The position numbers and the translations under genes are program-made. This document shows positions 42,343-51,424 of a stretch of 64,000 nucleotides of DNA, piece by piece (the first letter of the stretch is position 1; each line of letters begins with the position of its first letter). The notes under the pieces were generated by a model, which ran no database searches, had not been told where the DNA came from, and saw only the letters and a program-made list of their open reading frames with translations. The DNA comes from Pseudoalteromonas sp. UG3-2 (lineage in GTDB: Bacteria > Pseudomonadota > Gammaproteobacteria > Enterobacterales > Alteromonadaceae): the NCBI RefSeq assembly GCF_037120705.1, contig NZ_JAWLJU010000001.1:748892-812891 (forward strand). Direction: 5' to 3'.

Positions 42343-43592
42343 AACGCTACCCCGAGTTTTTCTGCCACATCCACGGCACTTTTAACCCCGTCCTCATGGA
42401 AACCATTAAACCAATAAGCGCCACAAAAATAGCTATTTTGCTCACCATCAAGCTCGTCTTTACGCTTTTGCGCGGCGATGCTGGTAGTATTGAATACGGG
42501 GTGATGATAAGTGAAGCGCTTAATTACTTTGTTCTCAGCTATCCCTTCATCGTGATTCAAAGTGACACAGTAATCATGTTTGGCGTTTAGCCCTTGCAAA
42601 ATATTCATCTGATAGGTGACCACCGCTGCTTTATCGGTGGCCTCATTAAGTAAATAATTCCAGCTCGCCCAAGCCAGCTTTCGTTTTGGCAATAAGCTGG
42701 TGTCAGTATGCAACACCACCGAGTTGGCGGTGTATGGAATGGCGCCTAAAATGTCTTGTTCTGCTTGAGAGGGCTCAGCTAACAGCGCTAGGGCTTGATC
42801 GCTATGACAAGCAAACACCACTTTATCAAAGCGTTGCTGCTCACCATTATCATGGCAGACCGTCACTCCATCAGCATCACGGCTAACGTGTTTGATCTGA
42901 GCGTTGAGTACAATATTGTCTTTAAACTGAGCCACCAAAGGCGCAATATACTCTCGCGAGCCCCCTGGGATCACATACCACTGCGGGCGATTGGTAATAT
43001 CCAGCAAGCCATGATTGTAAAAGAAGCGCACAAAGAACTTAGCTTCAAAGTCGCGCATTTCCTTGATGCTGGTTGACCAAATTGCAGCTCCCATAGGCAA
43101 AATATAGTGCATCTTAAAGAAGTCATTAAATTGGTACTTATCCAGTAATGCACCTAGGGTTTCAACCCCTTGATAATCGTCGCTTTGATGTAACTCCTTG
43201 CAGACTTTGTTAAAGCGCACAATATCATTGAGCAAGCGCCAAAAGCGCGGACGAAATAGGTTACGCTTTTGCGCAAACAAAGTGCGTAACGAGTGGCCAT
43301 TATATTCAAACTGAGTTGCGGTGTTGTGGACGCTGAAGCTCATTTCTGTGGCTTGCCTGTCGACACCGATTTCAGCCAATAGTTTTTCAAACTTAGGGTA
43401 TGTTCTGTCGTTAAATACAATAAAACCAGTATCAATGGCGAGTTGCTCACCTTGGTAATCAACGTCGATGGTGGCAGTATGACCGCCAATATAATCGTTT
43501 TTTTCAAAAACAGTGACTTGGTGTTTTTTACTTAATAAATAAGCAGCAGTCATGCCTGCAATGCCACTGCCAATAATTGCGATGTTAGCCAC
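42339..43592 (-). CDS. FAD-dependent oxidoreductase (amine-oxidase family) of the RpoE/ChrR operon
   Basis: 417 residues from a GTG six bases behind AAGGA (product [20 protein letters not shown]). Dinucleotide-binding GxGxxG at about 8-13, [10 protein letters not shown] motif and a C-terminal [15 protein letters not shown]-contact segment. Family members sit beside DUF1365 and cfa and may desaturate or oxidise lipids. The start overlaps the SDR gene end by eight bases. Confidence 0.85.
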   Translation of the reverse strand: MANIAIIGSGIAGMTAAYLLSKKHQVTVFEKNDYIGGHTATIDVDYQGEQLAIDTGFIVFNDRTYPKFEKLLAEIGVDRQATEMSFSVHNTATQFEYNGHSLRTLFAQKRNLFRPRFWRLLNDIVRFNKVCKELHQSDDYQGVETLGALLDKYQFNDFFKMHYILPMGAAIWSTSIKEMRDFEAKFFVRFFYNHGLLDITNRPQWYVIPGGSREYIAPLVAQFKDNIVLNAQIKHVSRDADGVTVCHDNGEQQRFDKVVFACHSDQALALLAEPSQAEQDILGAIPYTANSVVLHTDTSLLPKRKLAWASWNYLLNEATDKAAVVTYQMNILQGLNAKHDYCVTLNHDEGIAENKVIKRFTYHHPVFNTTSIAAQKRKDELDGEQNSYFCGAYWFNGFHEDGVKSAVDVAEKLGVAF

Positions 43593-44301
43593 GTGCGATC
43601 CTTTTTGCGATAGGCGACCATAATGCAAACGGTAACAACCTAAATAGTTTTAAAATCCAAGTAAATCGTTTAGGAAAATGAACTTCTTTATCACGCTTTG
43701 CCACGCCATGAACAATGCGCTCTACTGCTTCGTCGACGGACACTTTGCATGGCATGGGGAAATCATTCTTGTCGGTTAGTGGGGTTTCAACAAAACCTGG
43801 GTGTACCACAGTGACGTCGATGTTTTTCAATGTCACAGACAAGGTTCTTGCTAAATAGCTTAACGCCGCTTTCGAGGCACCATAAGCTTCCGCCCTAGGT
43901 AGAGGTAGATAGGAGCTGCTAGAGCTGACAATGCAAAGTTGACCATGTGGTTTGATTTTCGGTAGCAATACCTCTAAGCAGTGACCCACAGAGATAAGAT
44001 TGATGCGCATGATGCGCTCGAATAATTTGCCATCAAATTCATTGGCATTATCAATGTATTCACAGCCTCCAGCGTTGAGGATAACGAGGTCAAGTTCATC
44101 GACATCAGCGAAGTTACTTTTAATCGCTTCAGGGTCCGTTAAATCAAATGCCTTCGGAGTCATGGCAAAGTTACGCTGCAGATCAGACAAAATCTCTTGG
44201 TTTCGGCCACAAGCGATGACCTCATCACCGCTATTTGCATAATGTTTAGCAAGCCCTTCACCTATGCCAGAGGTAGCGCCGGTAATAACAATCTTACTCA
44301 T
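43585..44301 (-). CDS. Short-chain dehydrogenase/reductase
   Basis: 238 residues. Cofactor motif TGATSGIGEGLA at 7-18, NAGG at about 75, catalytic Ser in VSSSSSYLP and YGASK (Tyr-x-x-x-Lys). Classical SDR using NAD(P)H. Substrate unknown; its fixed place in this operon suggests work on oxidised lipids or carbonyls. Overlaps the upstream gene by four bases. Confidence 0.88.
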   Translation of the reverse strand: MSKIVITGATSGIGEGLAKHYANSGDEVIACGRNQEILSDLQRNFAMTPKAFDLTDPEAIKSNFADVDELDLVILNAGGCEYIDNANEFDGKLFERIMRINLISVGHCLEVLLPKIKPHGQLCIVSSSSSYLPLPRAEAYGASKAALSYLARTLSVTLKNIDVTVVHPGFVETPLTDKNDFPMPCKVSVDEAVERIVHGVAKRDKEVHFPKRFTWILKLFRLLPFALWSPIAKRIARG

Positions 44302-44723
44302 GCTGACATCCTTTTATCTAACAGTTTAATCAACCATCCTAGCACCGGAACTTGACGGTACAACATTTGTGCCGTATCAAGGTAATCTCGATGGTGACTG
44401 ACCTTATCACCGTCAAAGCTCAAGCGACTGTGTCCGTCAACCAAAGTCGGGTTGCCTTTGTTTAAGCGCGGATGAACAAAGGTCATTTGCCAATAAATAA
44501 AGCTGACGTCGCCCTTTTCATAGGATTTATGAACATGAAACTCGATTTCTGAGACGTTCTCATACAAGGACTCAAAATAACGAGTTAACGATGTAAGCCC
44601 AGAAATTTCATGCATAGGATCTTTAAAGTGGACATCGTCAGTGTAGATTAAAGCCAATTTATCTAGGCTATCTTTATTTATCTCGTTGTAAATAGAGACA
44701 AACCTTTGCGTTCTCTGTTCCAT
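44298..44723 (-). CDS. NTF2/SnoaL-like small protein
   Basis: 141 residues with the NTF2-like cone pattern: IYTDDVHFKDPMHEISGL, FHVHKSYEKGDVSFIYWQMTF and RLSFDGDKVSHHRDYLD. Similar proteins accompany the photolyase-SDR-FAD set. Likely binds a small hydrophobic ligand; function unproven. Seven bases before the photolyase stop region, four-base overlap with the SDR gene. Confidence 0.78.
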   Translation of the reverse strand: MEQRTQRFVSIYNEINKDSLDKLALIYTDDVHFKDPMHEISGLTSLTRYFESLYENVSEIEFHVHKSYEKGDVSFIYWQMTFVHPRLNKGNPTLVDGHSRLSFDGDKVSHHRDYLDTAQMLYRQVPVLGWLIKLLDKRMSA

Positions 44724-44729
44724 ATCACG

Positions 44730-46103
44730 TTATACCTTAAACGCGTCAAGTGCCCTCGCCCTTGCCGCTTTGTGTTCAACTAAAGGCGCCACATACTCAC
44801 CGCCAAACGCTGCTAAGTAATCATGGGGGAAGTGAATATGCTTCGCCGGAACATCTTTTAATTCAGGAACATATGTACGGATAAAAGTACCGTCAGGATC
44901 AAACTTTTCGCTTTGGGTGATGGGGTTAAACACGCGAAAATAGGGCTGGGCGTCGCAGCCCGTGCTCGCTGCCCATTGCCAGCCACCATTGTTACTGGCT
45001 AAGTCACCATCAATGAGCTTTTCCATAAAGAAACGCTCACCTTTACGCCAGTCAATTAGCAAATGTTTGGTTAAAAAGCTGGCCACAATCATGCGCAAGC
45101 GGTTATGCATCCAGCCGGTTTTATTTAATTGTCGCATTGCCGCATCGACAATGGGATAACCCGTTTTTCCCTGACACCAGGCTTTAAATTGACTGTCATC
45201 CTCTCGCCATGCCACGGCATCGTACTTCTCGTTAAAGTTAACACCCATACACAGCTTTGGATACGCCACAATAAGATGACGATAGAACTCACGCCAAATA
45301 ATTTCGTTAACCCAACAAAACTCCGCCTTACTGGGATTTTCTAATACTTCTGGAAAGTGCAGCTGCACCTGAGCGAGCAACTGCTTGGCTGACACAATGC
45401 CTAAAGCCAAGTAAGGGCTTAACCCTGAAGTGCCTTTGATTGCAGGGAAATCGCGGTACTCCTGATATTCAACCAATTTGTCACTTATAAAGCGATTGAC
45501 AATGGCGACAATGGCTTCGTCATCAACCGGCCATTTGTGCGATGACTCACTGATTGAGAAAAAGTCAGGAGCAGTAAACTGACGCGGATGCTGCTTATCC
45601 AACGGCCACTGTACAAATGAAAAGTGTTGCTGACTGTGCTGCTTTAACCATGCTTTTTTAAACGGAGTAAACACCTTAAACATGTCGCCAGACCCGGTTA
45701 ATACGGTACCAGGCTTGGCAATCACATCGCCATCAAATAGCGTCAGCTGGATACGCTCACTGCAGGCGGCATCGCGCTTAAGCTCATTTACTTCGTATTC
45801 TTTGTTAGCGTATAAGCTGGTAATGTTGTGGCTATCACAAAATTTGCTGAGTGTGTCTGGGACTTGCTCAAAGTCTTTGGCATCGATGATATGTAAGCGA
45901 ATGCCAAACTCACTTAGCATGCCCCCTAACTCAAGCACCCGGCGCTTTAACAGATCCAACTGAATTTCAGCGACACCATGTTGCTGCCACTGCTGCTCAC
46001 AATACAAAAAAAGCGCATCACGTGCGCCTTGTTCAACGGCCGCTATTAGCGCCTCGTTACCGTAAACCCTAAGATCTCGGCGAAACCAAAATGCTTTTTT
46101 CAT
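44730..46103 (-). CDS. phrB: Deoxyribodipyrimidine photolyase (class I)
   Basis: 457 residues; ATG at 46101-46103, product MKKAFWFRRDLRVYGNEAL. N-terminal antenna-binding Rossmann domain and C-terminal FAD domain with EFYRHLIVAYP, GYPIVDAAMRQLNKTGWMHNR, DLASNNGGWQWAASTG and FNPITQSEKFDPDG. Repairs UV cyclobutane dimers with blue light. The start overlaps nothing but sits two bases after the preceding TAG. Placement under a RpoE-ChrR system matches light/singlet oxygen control of phr in Rhodobacter. Confidence 0.93.
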   Translation of the reverse strand: MKKAFWFRRDLRVYGNEALIAAVEQGARDALFLYCEQQWQQHGVAEIQLDLLKRRVLELGGMLSEFGIRLHIIDAKDFEQVPDTLSKFCDSHNITSLYANKEYEVNELKRDAACSERIQLTLFDGDVIAKPGTVLTGSGDMFKVFTPFKKAWLKQHSQQHFSFVQWPLDKQHPRQFTAPDFFSISESSHKWPVDDEAIVAIVNRFISDKLVEYQEYRDFPAIKGTSGLSPYLALGIVSAKQLLAQVQLHFPEVLENPSKAEFCWVNEIIWREFYRHLIVAYPKLCMGVNFNEKYDAVAWREDDSQFKAWCQGKTGYPIVDAAMRQLNKTGWMHNRLRMIVASFLTKHLLIDWRKGERFFMEKLIDGDLASNNGGWQWAASTGCDAQPYFRVFNPITQSEKFDPDGTFIRTYVPELKDVPAKHIHFPHDYLAAFGGEYVAPLVEHKAARARALDAFKV

Positions 46104-46104
46104 A

Positions 46105-47064
46105 CTAAATTCCAAATCTTAAGCGCAGTTCATTGGGGTAAGGGTCAAAATAGACTTGGCTTTGCAAATACTCTTTAGGGTGTACTTTTAAGTGATGCTT
46201 TAAGAGCGTTAACGGCACATACAAAGGCACTATGCCTTTGCGATACTCGTCAATGGCCTCACACATTTCTTGCTTTTCGACTTTGCTTAAGTCGTCTTTA
46301 AAATACCCCTGGAGGTGAGTCAAGGTGTTTGCTTGATTCTTACGGTTTGCAGGTTTGCTAAGCGCCGTCATCAAACCGGTTATGTATTTGTCTTTGAGTT
46401 CAGCCAGAGGATATTGCTTACCGTCACCAAGCAGACGACCTAAGTCTTTGTAGGCTTGGTAATTATGACTCATTAATAAATATTTGTGCTTGGCATGAAA
46501 GGTGGTGAGCTCATGCAGGCCAACGTCGCTGTTGTGGTTAAGCTCTTGCCAGCTTTTGTAGACATAAACCCGCATGACGAAGTTTTCACGTAAATGAACA
46601 TCGTTTAAGCGGCCATTTTCTTCGCAAGGTAGCAAAGGATTGTGCTTCATAATTTGCTCAGCAAACACGCCAACGCCCTCTGAGGTATTGCCTGTACCTG
46701 CTTCGTTGTAGATTTTTACTCGCTCCATACCACAACTTGGGCTTTTAGCACAAAAAACAAACCCAGATAATGGCTCCGCATGCTGTGTGGCTATTTTTTC
46801 TCCGTATTCTTTGAGTTTCGGCGCCACGTCTTCCTCACCGTCGGGACGACTGACTTTTATCACATCACCAACCCGAATTTGTCGGATGGTGGGCCGTGGG
46901 ATGGGAAGACCGATTGCAACCTCAGGACAATAGCGAACATAATCAACGTGTTCGCTAAGTTCATCCATACAAAAATTCGAACGCTTGTGGCCAGAGTCAA
47001 ACCTAACTTTGTCACCAGCCAAACAAGCGCTAATGCCAATTTTTATTGGAGATGAAAAATTCAT
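46105..47064 (-). CDS. DUF523 (TudS-like)-DUF1722 (YbgA) fusion protein
   Basis: 319 residues. The N-terminal half (to about 160) is DUF523: ISACLAGDKVRFDSGHKR with Cys14, YCPEVAIGLPIPRP and SPSCGMERVKIY give the three cysteines expected for a [4Fe-4S] cluster as in thiouracil desulfidase TudS. The C-terminal half is DUF1722/YbgA (LHELTTFHAKHKYLLMSHN). Possibly removes or repairs modified, sulfur-containing bases; in this setting a nucleic-acid repair partner of photolyase is inference. Third gene of the operon. Confidence 0.85.
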   Translation of the reverse strand: MNFSSPIKIGISACLAGDKVRFDSGHKRSNFCMDELSEHVDYVRYCPEVAIGLPIPRPTIRQIRVGDVIKVSRPDGEEDVAPKLKEYGEKIATQHAEPLSGFVFCAKSPSCGMERVKIYNEAGTGNTSEGVGVFAEQIMKHNPLLPCEENGRLNDVHLRENFVMRVYVYKSWQELNHNSDVGLHELTTFHAKHKYLLMSHNYQAYKDLGRLLGDGKQYPLAELKDKYITGLMTALSKPANRKNQANTLTHLQGYFKDDLSKVEKQEMCEAIDEYRKGIVPLYVPLTLLKHHLKVHPKEYLQSQVYFDPYPNELRLRFGI

Positions 47065-47080
47065 GTCCGATATAATTCCT

Positions 47081-47731
47081 TTAATATATTAAATTACCGA
47101 TGGGATTCAATAATTTGCTGATCCCTTTATTAAAGTGTAATGCACTACTGACCACTGTAAAGCACAAACAACCTGATTTTGTTCTAGGTGAATGATTGTG
47201 TTGCCCATCTTGCCAAATAAAGTCGCCAGGCACGTACTCTCCAGCCTCGTCTTCAAAGTCGCCATCGAGTAATAAGGTAATTTCAAAACCGGTGTGGGTG
47301 TGTTCAGGGATCTCCCCTTCTGCTTCAATTTGCAACAAGCTTGAACGCAGTTCACCATCGTCTAAAAGTAAACGTGAACGCGACACCTTGCCAACCCCTG
47401 CAAAGCCAGAGCGATCAACATTAGCAATTGCTCGAGGTAGCTTAACTTCTCTGTCAAGGTAGGTAAAACTAGGTTGCACATATTCTTTAACTTCATCCAA
47501 CGATGGATCCATAGTAATGAAGTTCATCATCGCTTCTAAGTCAGAATCAACAAAGATTTCTTCCTCACCGCCGAGATGAGTGTTGGCCTTTTGCGCTTCT
47601 AATTTCTCAGTTTTTTGCTGGCAATGCGGACACATTTCAACGTGCGCTGCAACCGCTATACTGATACTTGCAGGCAAATTACCCTCTACAAACTGAGATA
47701 ATAGTGTGTCGTTAGGGTGATGCTTTATCAT
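47081..47731 (-). CDS. chrR: ChrR-type zinc-binding anti-sigma factor with cupin domain
   Basis: 216 residues. N-terminal anti-sigma domain with the zinc motif His30-x3-Cys34-x2-Cys37 and an upstream His-His pair; C-terminal cupin with HTHTGFEITLLLDG and QDGQHNHSPRT metal ligands. ChrR binds RpoE and releases it on singlet oxygen or organic hydroperoxide stress. ATG overlaps the sigma gene stop (ATGA). Confidence 0.92.
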   Translation of the reverse strand: MIKHHPNDTLLSQFVEGNLPASISIAVAAHVEMCPHCQQKTEKLEAQKANTHLGGEEEIFVDSDLEAMMNFITMDPSLDEVKEYVQPSFTYLDREVKLPRAIANVDRSGFAGVGKVSRSRLLLDDGELRSSLLQIEAEGEIPEHTHTGFEITLLLDGDFEDEAGEYVPGDFIWQDGQHNHSPRTKSGCLCFTVVSSALHFNKGISKLLNPIGNLIY

Positions 47732-48348
47732 TCTCGCTCTCCCATTTCTGCGCGTAATTTCTGTAAAGCCAATCTCAATCGAGACTTAACCGTTCCCACC
47801 GGAATATCTAAATGTTCCGCAAGTTGTTCTTGCGACATTTCCTGAAAATAAACCCCTTTCACAATATCCCGTTGAGCCGGAGGTAATTTATTAATGTACT
47901 TTTGAATTTGAGCTGTTTGCAGGTGGTCCTTGTAGACCTCTTCTTCAGCTTGTGAGTCTTGGATAATAGGCCAAATGTCTTCACTGATGTGCTCTTCTTT
48001 GTTGCTTTTCATTTTTCTCAAAGCATCAAAAGAAGCGTTTCTCATCACCGTGTAAATCCAAGTCGTTGCCGCCCCTTTATCGTTATGATAAAGGTGGGCC
48101 TTACGCCACACGGAGGTCATGGTGTCTTGCACTAACTCCATTGCTTGCGCGTCGTTGCCAAATTGCTTAACGCCAAAACGACGGATCTTAGGCGCGAAAT
48201 ATTCAAACAAATAAGCAAATGCCTTTCTGTCTCTTTTTTCCGCCACTTTAATAAGCGCCTCTGACAACGCTTGAGAAGGAGTTTCTTGCACTTTATTACG
48301 TGTTCCTGCTTGAACATGGCAATCATTTGACTGCTGTAGGCCTATCAT
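47728..48348 (-). CDS. rpoE: ECF sigma factor, RpoE of the ChrR (ECF11) group
   Basis: 206 residues. Region 2 (FAYLFEYFAPKIRRFGVKQ, AMELVQDTMTSVWRKAHLY) and region 4 (LPPAQRDIVKGVYFQEMSQEQLAEHLDIPVGTVKSRLRLALQKLR). First gene of the ten-gene operon, with GGAAGGTGAG before the ATG. Cognate anti-sigma is the following chrR. Probably autoregulated through the promoter at 48381-48408 and controls repair and lipid genes downstream. Confidence 0.92.
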   Translation of the reverse strand: MIGLQQSNDCHVQAGTRNKVQETPSQALSEALIKVAEKRDRKAFAYLFEYFAPKIRRFGVKQFGNDAQAMELVQDTMTSVWRKAHLYHNDKGAATTWIYTVMRNASFDALRKMKSNKEEHISEDIWPIIQDSQAEEEVYKDHLQTAQIQKYINKLPPAQRDIVKGVYFQEMSQEQLAEHLDIPVGTVKSRLRLALQKLRAEMGERE

Positions 48349-48380
48349 AGCTCACCTTCCAATTTTCACTTATTACAGAC

Positions 48381-48408
48381 TTTACGTAATGGCGACGGCA
48401 TCGGATCA
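48381..48408 (-). promoter_or_regulatory. Candidate ECF11 (RpoE-ChrR) autoregulated promoter
   Basis: On the minus strand TGATCC (48403-48408), 16-base spacer, CGTAAA (48381-48386), ending 32 bases before the rpoE ATG. TGATCC is the known -35 element of Rhodobacter RpoE targets. The -35 directly follows the stop of the Lon-domain gene. Confidence 0.65.
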
Positions 48409-48981
48409 CTAATCTTCGTCCAATACAGTATGTAAGAAGTTTGCTACCTGTTCAAATGTTTGTGCTTGTTTTACCTTTTCTTTTTGCATCATAGGTATAG
48501 GTAGTAATTCCAACCATCGATATGCCACCCAAATAGGATCCGAAAAATCTTTCTCACGATACAAGTCATCGAGTACTGGGTTGGCATAAAACACGTGTTC
48601 CAGTTTGTGCTGTAAGTTGTTATCAATCAAAGACAACCAAGCATCATGGCATTCCCAAGGCGGACCATCGAGCTTTTCACACTCGCCATAACGTAATTGC
48701 TGGTTATCGCAGTGAACGTCGTTGATGCTAACTCGAGACTCGCCAACCACATCAATTAATAATTGGCCATTAGGGTCTTGGGAAAAGTCCACTATTTTCA
48801 CTAATACCCCCTCGCCGGGGACATTGTATTCAGCGTCTTCCACATAGTTGCAAAGCACAAAGCCTTGGCCCGTTTTACTGGCTTCTTTCACCATGTGTAA
48901 GTATCGTTGCTCGAATATCTTTAATCGCGTGTAGCCGCCAGGCAATAAAAATATTGGCAGTGGAAATAAAGCGAGTTTCAT
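48409..48981 (-). CDS. Lon N-terminal (LON substrate-binding) domain protein
   Basis: 190 residues made only of the LON domain: FPLPIFLLPGGYTRLKIFEQRYLHMV opening, GVLVKIVDFSQ and VGESRV, and a helical C-terminus. No ATPase or protease part. Small proteins of this type are common; possible roles are adaptor or cereblon-like substrate recognition. Ends just before the rpoE promoter. Confidence 0.85.
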   Translation of the reverse strand: MKLALFPLPIFLLPGGYTRLKIFEQRYLHMVKEASKTGQGFVLCNYVEDAEYNVPGEGVLVKIVDFSQDPNGQLLIDVVGESRVSINDVHCDNQQLRYGECEKLDGPPWECHDAWLSLIDNNLQHKLEHVFYANPVLDDLYREKDFSDPIWVAYRWLELLPIPMMQKEKVKQAQTFEQVANFLHTVLDED

Positions 48982-49053
48982 AATTCCCAGTTCATTGCTT
49001 AAAACTATCGATAATTACGACTTGCAAAAAAACTAAGATCAATTTATCGACAC

Positions 49054-49374
49054 TTAATTCCACAGGTATTGCGATAGAATGAGGTTACGCGCAGAAAAAG
49101 TGACGCCTTCAGCCTCTAATTTTTGCTTCTGCTCAGCGAACTTTTTGCTTTCTTCAGGGAAAGAAATCCGTCGCTGACTGTTTACTACTCGATGCCATGG
49201 CAAGGTTGAGTCATCGGGAAGCTGGCGTAGTAACTGCCCGACCTTTCGAGCATGGTTAGGGTAACCTGCTAAAGCAGCTATTTGACCATAAGAAGCCACT
49301 TTGCCACGGGGAATACTGCCGATTAGGGTATATACCCGTTCAGCGAGTTGTTGCATTGCGCTCATAGTGCTCAC
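49054..49374 (-). CDS. Alkyltransferase-like protein (ATL, MGMT family without active cysteine)
   Basis: 106 residues; GSIPRGKVASYGQIAALAGYP and the motif PWHRVV at about 59-64. In O6-alkylguanine methyltransferases this is PCHRV; here Trp60 replaces the acceptor Cys, the mark of ATL proteins that flag O6-alkylguanine for nucleotide excision repair. GTG at 49374 or ATG at 49365 can start it; both overlap the end of the LysR gene. Confidence 0.88.
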   Translation of the reverse strand: MSTMSAMQQLAERVYTLIGSIPRGKVASYGQIAALAGYPNHARKVGQLLRQLPDDSTLPWHRVVNSQRRISFPEESKKFAEQKQKLEAEGVTFSARNLILSQYLWN

Positions 49375-50245
49375 TTAATTTGGTTAATTGTTGCCAAAAG
49401 TAGCGTGCGACCGGCCCATGATGTGAAATGTGTAACCGGTATGCATGAATTTGGGCTTCAAATTCGTCTTTTCTATCAACCACCCGCACGCGTTGCAGCG
49501 CCCCTGATTGTAATTCTTCGCGGCACAGATTGAGTCCAATTAAGCCATACCCGAGCCCTTGTAATAAGTAACGCTTAATCGCCAAGGGATCATCCAACTT
49601 CATGACCTTGGTGCTATTTCGATAGGCTAAGCGTTCGCTGTCAAAATTAAACTTACTTTCCTTCATTGCTAATGACGGGTATTTGGCTAACTCATTAAAG
49701 GTCATCTCACTGGGCATGTAACCGGCTTTCGCCACTAGGCCTAATTTCACTTTACCGATTGGCATGGACTCTAAGTCTCCGGTGGAATGAAATAAATCAA
49801 ACCAAGGGCCTATCCCTAAATTCGCCAAACCTTGCGTCACTTGCTCAAGAGCAAAGAAACGCTTACCGCTGGAAATATTCATTTCCGTGGCAGGAAAATG
49901 GCTAAAACCGTCGGCCAGGATCTGATCAATTTGGCTTTGATACACAATGGGCTCATAGCAAATATTGAAGCTTGGCTCATTCCCCGCGGCAAACTCATTG
50001 GCCAGCGACGATAAATCACGATGATGGTTAAGTAGCTTTTCTGCTTCAAAATAAAAGCGTCGACCTTGCTCAGTTAACACATTACGATATTTTTCACGCT
50101 CAAACAGGGCAAAGCCAAGGGATTGTTCTAATCTCTTAATAGATTGTGACACTGCAGGTTGGGTTTTGTGCAGTTGCTGAGCGGCATCCGTTAAGCTTGG
50201 TGCTTCAGCAACGGTGCAAAAGACCATAAGGTCAGAAATCTTCAT
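49340..50245 (-). CDS. LysR-family regulator divergent from the RND efflux genes
   Basis: 301 residues. N-terminal winged HTH (DLMVFCTVAEAPSLTDAAQQLHKTQPAVSQSIKRLE) and LysR substrate-binding domain. Divergent from the membrane-fusion/RND pair with 101 bases between; probably controls it. Two TTTTTATAAT direct repeats (50252-50261 and 50271-50280) lie in that gap and could be operator or -10 elements. Inducer unknown. Confidence 0.88.
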   Translation of the reverse strand: MKISDLMVFCTVAEAPSLTDAAQQLHKTQPAVSQSIKRLEQSLGFALFEREKYRNVLTEQGRRFYFEAEKLLNHHRDLSSLANEFAAGNEPSFNICYEPIVYQSQIDQILADGFSHFPATEMNISSGKRFFALEQVTQGLANLGIGPWFDLFHSTGDLESMPIGKVKLGLVAKAGYMPSEMTFNELAKYPSLAMKESKFNFDSERLAYRNSTKVMKLDDPLAIKRYLLQGLGYGLIGLNLCREELQSGALQRVRVVDRKDEFEAQIHAYRLHISHHGPVARYFWQQLTKLSEHYERNATTR

Positions 50246-50346
50246 AAATATTTTTTATAATGTAGAGAACTTTTTATAATTTTTATTTTATATCTATTTC
50301 CTATATTCTGCACGCAGAAAAAATCGACGTTTTCATGGAGAACAAA

Positions 50347-51423
50347 ATGCTAAGAGTGTTTTCTGGACTTGTACTGGCGCTCATATTAACTGGCTGCCAA
50401 GACCAAGCAGAGCAAGGTAAAAAAGAGTCACCTAACCGCCCGGTAAAAATCCATACAGTGTCTGATCCCAACAGCAACACTTTACGAAGCTTTCCTGCAG
50501 AAGTCGTTGCCAATCAGGGGTCTTATTTAGCATTTCGAGTCAACGGTGAACTTACCGAGTTTCCGGTAAGAGCGGGTCAAGAAGTGCAAAAAGGCCAGCT
50601 TTTAGCAAAGTTAGACCCTGAAGACTTCAATCTGCAATACGAGCAGCGCAAAGCTCAGTTTGAATTAGCCAAAGCCCAGCTGTCACGGATAGAACCTCTT
50701 TATGACAAAGGCATTGCCACCAAAGCCGAATTCGATAAGGCCTTAGCCGATAAGCAAGTGGCGGAGTCCGCGTTCAAGATAGCCAAAACCAACCTTGAAT
50801 ACAGTGAACTGAGAGCCCCTTTCAGTGGCACAGTGGCCAAGGTATTTGTTAAAAACTATGAAAACATCCAAGCCAAGCAAAATATTCTGCGTTTAGAAAC
50901 GCGCGATAGAATGGACGTGGTGATTCAAGTGCCTGAAAAAATCGTCGCTCGTGTAGACAGAGACACAGACTATCAACCCACCGTTGTGTTTGACGGCTAC
51001 CCCAGTAAGTCTTATCCGCTCACCATAAAAGAGTGGGACACTCAGGCAGACCCTGCCACACTCACTTACAAAGTGGTGTTTAGCTTACCTATCCCTGAAG
51101 ATTTTAACTTATTCGCCGGGATGTCTGGGCATGTCTATATTGACCCCAGTAAAATCACCAGTCAGAAAAACACCGCCATTATTGTGCCGAATCAGGCGGT
51201 GTTCTCTGACAAGACGCAAACCCCTAACAACAGTTACGTCTGGGTGTACGATGAAAGCAGCCAAACCGTGACTAAGCGTGAAGTCAGTGTTGGCCAATTA
51301 AACCACACAGGTATTGAAGTGAAGGCTGGGTTAAACCCTGGAGAAAAAATCGTCGCAGCGGGTGTGCACTATCTCAGTGAAGGCGCAAAAGTGAGACCAT
51401 GGACGAAAGAAAGAGGCCTGTAA
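50347..51423 (+). CDS. RND efflux membrane-fusion lipoprotein
   Basis: 358 residues from an ATG six bases after GGAG; an ATG 12 bases earlier overlaps that site. Lipobox LTGC at 17-20, so anchored to the inner membrane. HlyD-like architecture: VRAGQEVQKGQLLAKLDPEDF lipoyl half, coiled-coil hairpin (about 100-160), second lipoyl half ELRAPFSGTVAKVFVKNYENI, beta barrel. Works with the next gene; no outer-membrane channel gene is present here, so a TolC encoded elsewhere is expected. Confidence 0.9.
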   Translation: MLRVFSGLVLALILTGCQDQAEQGKKESPNRPVKIHTVSDPNSNTLRSFPAEVVANQGSYLAFRVNGELTEFPVRAGQEVQKGQLLAKLDPEDFNLQYEQRKAQFELAKAQLSRIEPLYDKGIATKAEFDKALADKQVAESAFKIAKTNLEYSELRAPFSGTVAKVFVKNYENIQAKQNILRLETRDRMDVVIQVPEKIVARVDRDTDYQPTVVFDGYPSKSYPLTIKEWDTQADPATLTYKVVFSLPIPEDFNLFAGMSGHVYIDPSKITSQKNTAIIVPNQAVFSDKTQTPNNSYVWVYDESSQTVTKREVSVGQLNHTGIEVKAGLNPGEKIVAAGVHYLSEGAKVRPWTKERGL

Positions 51424-51424
51424 T

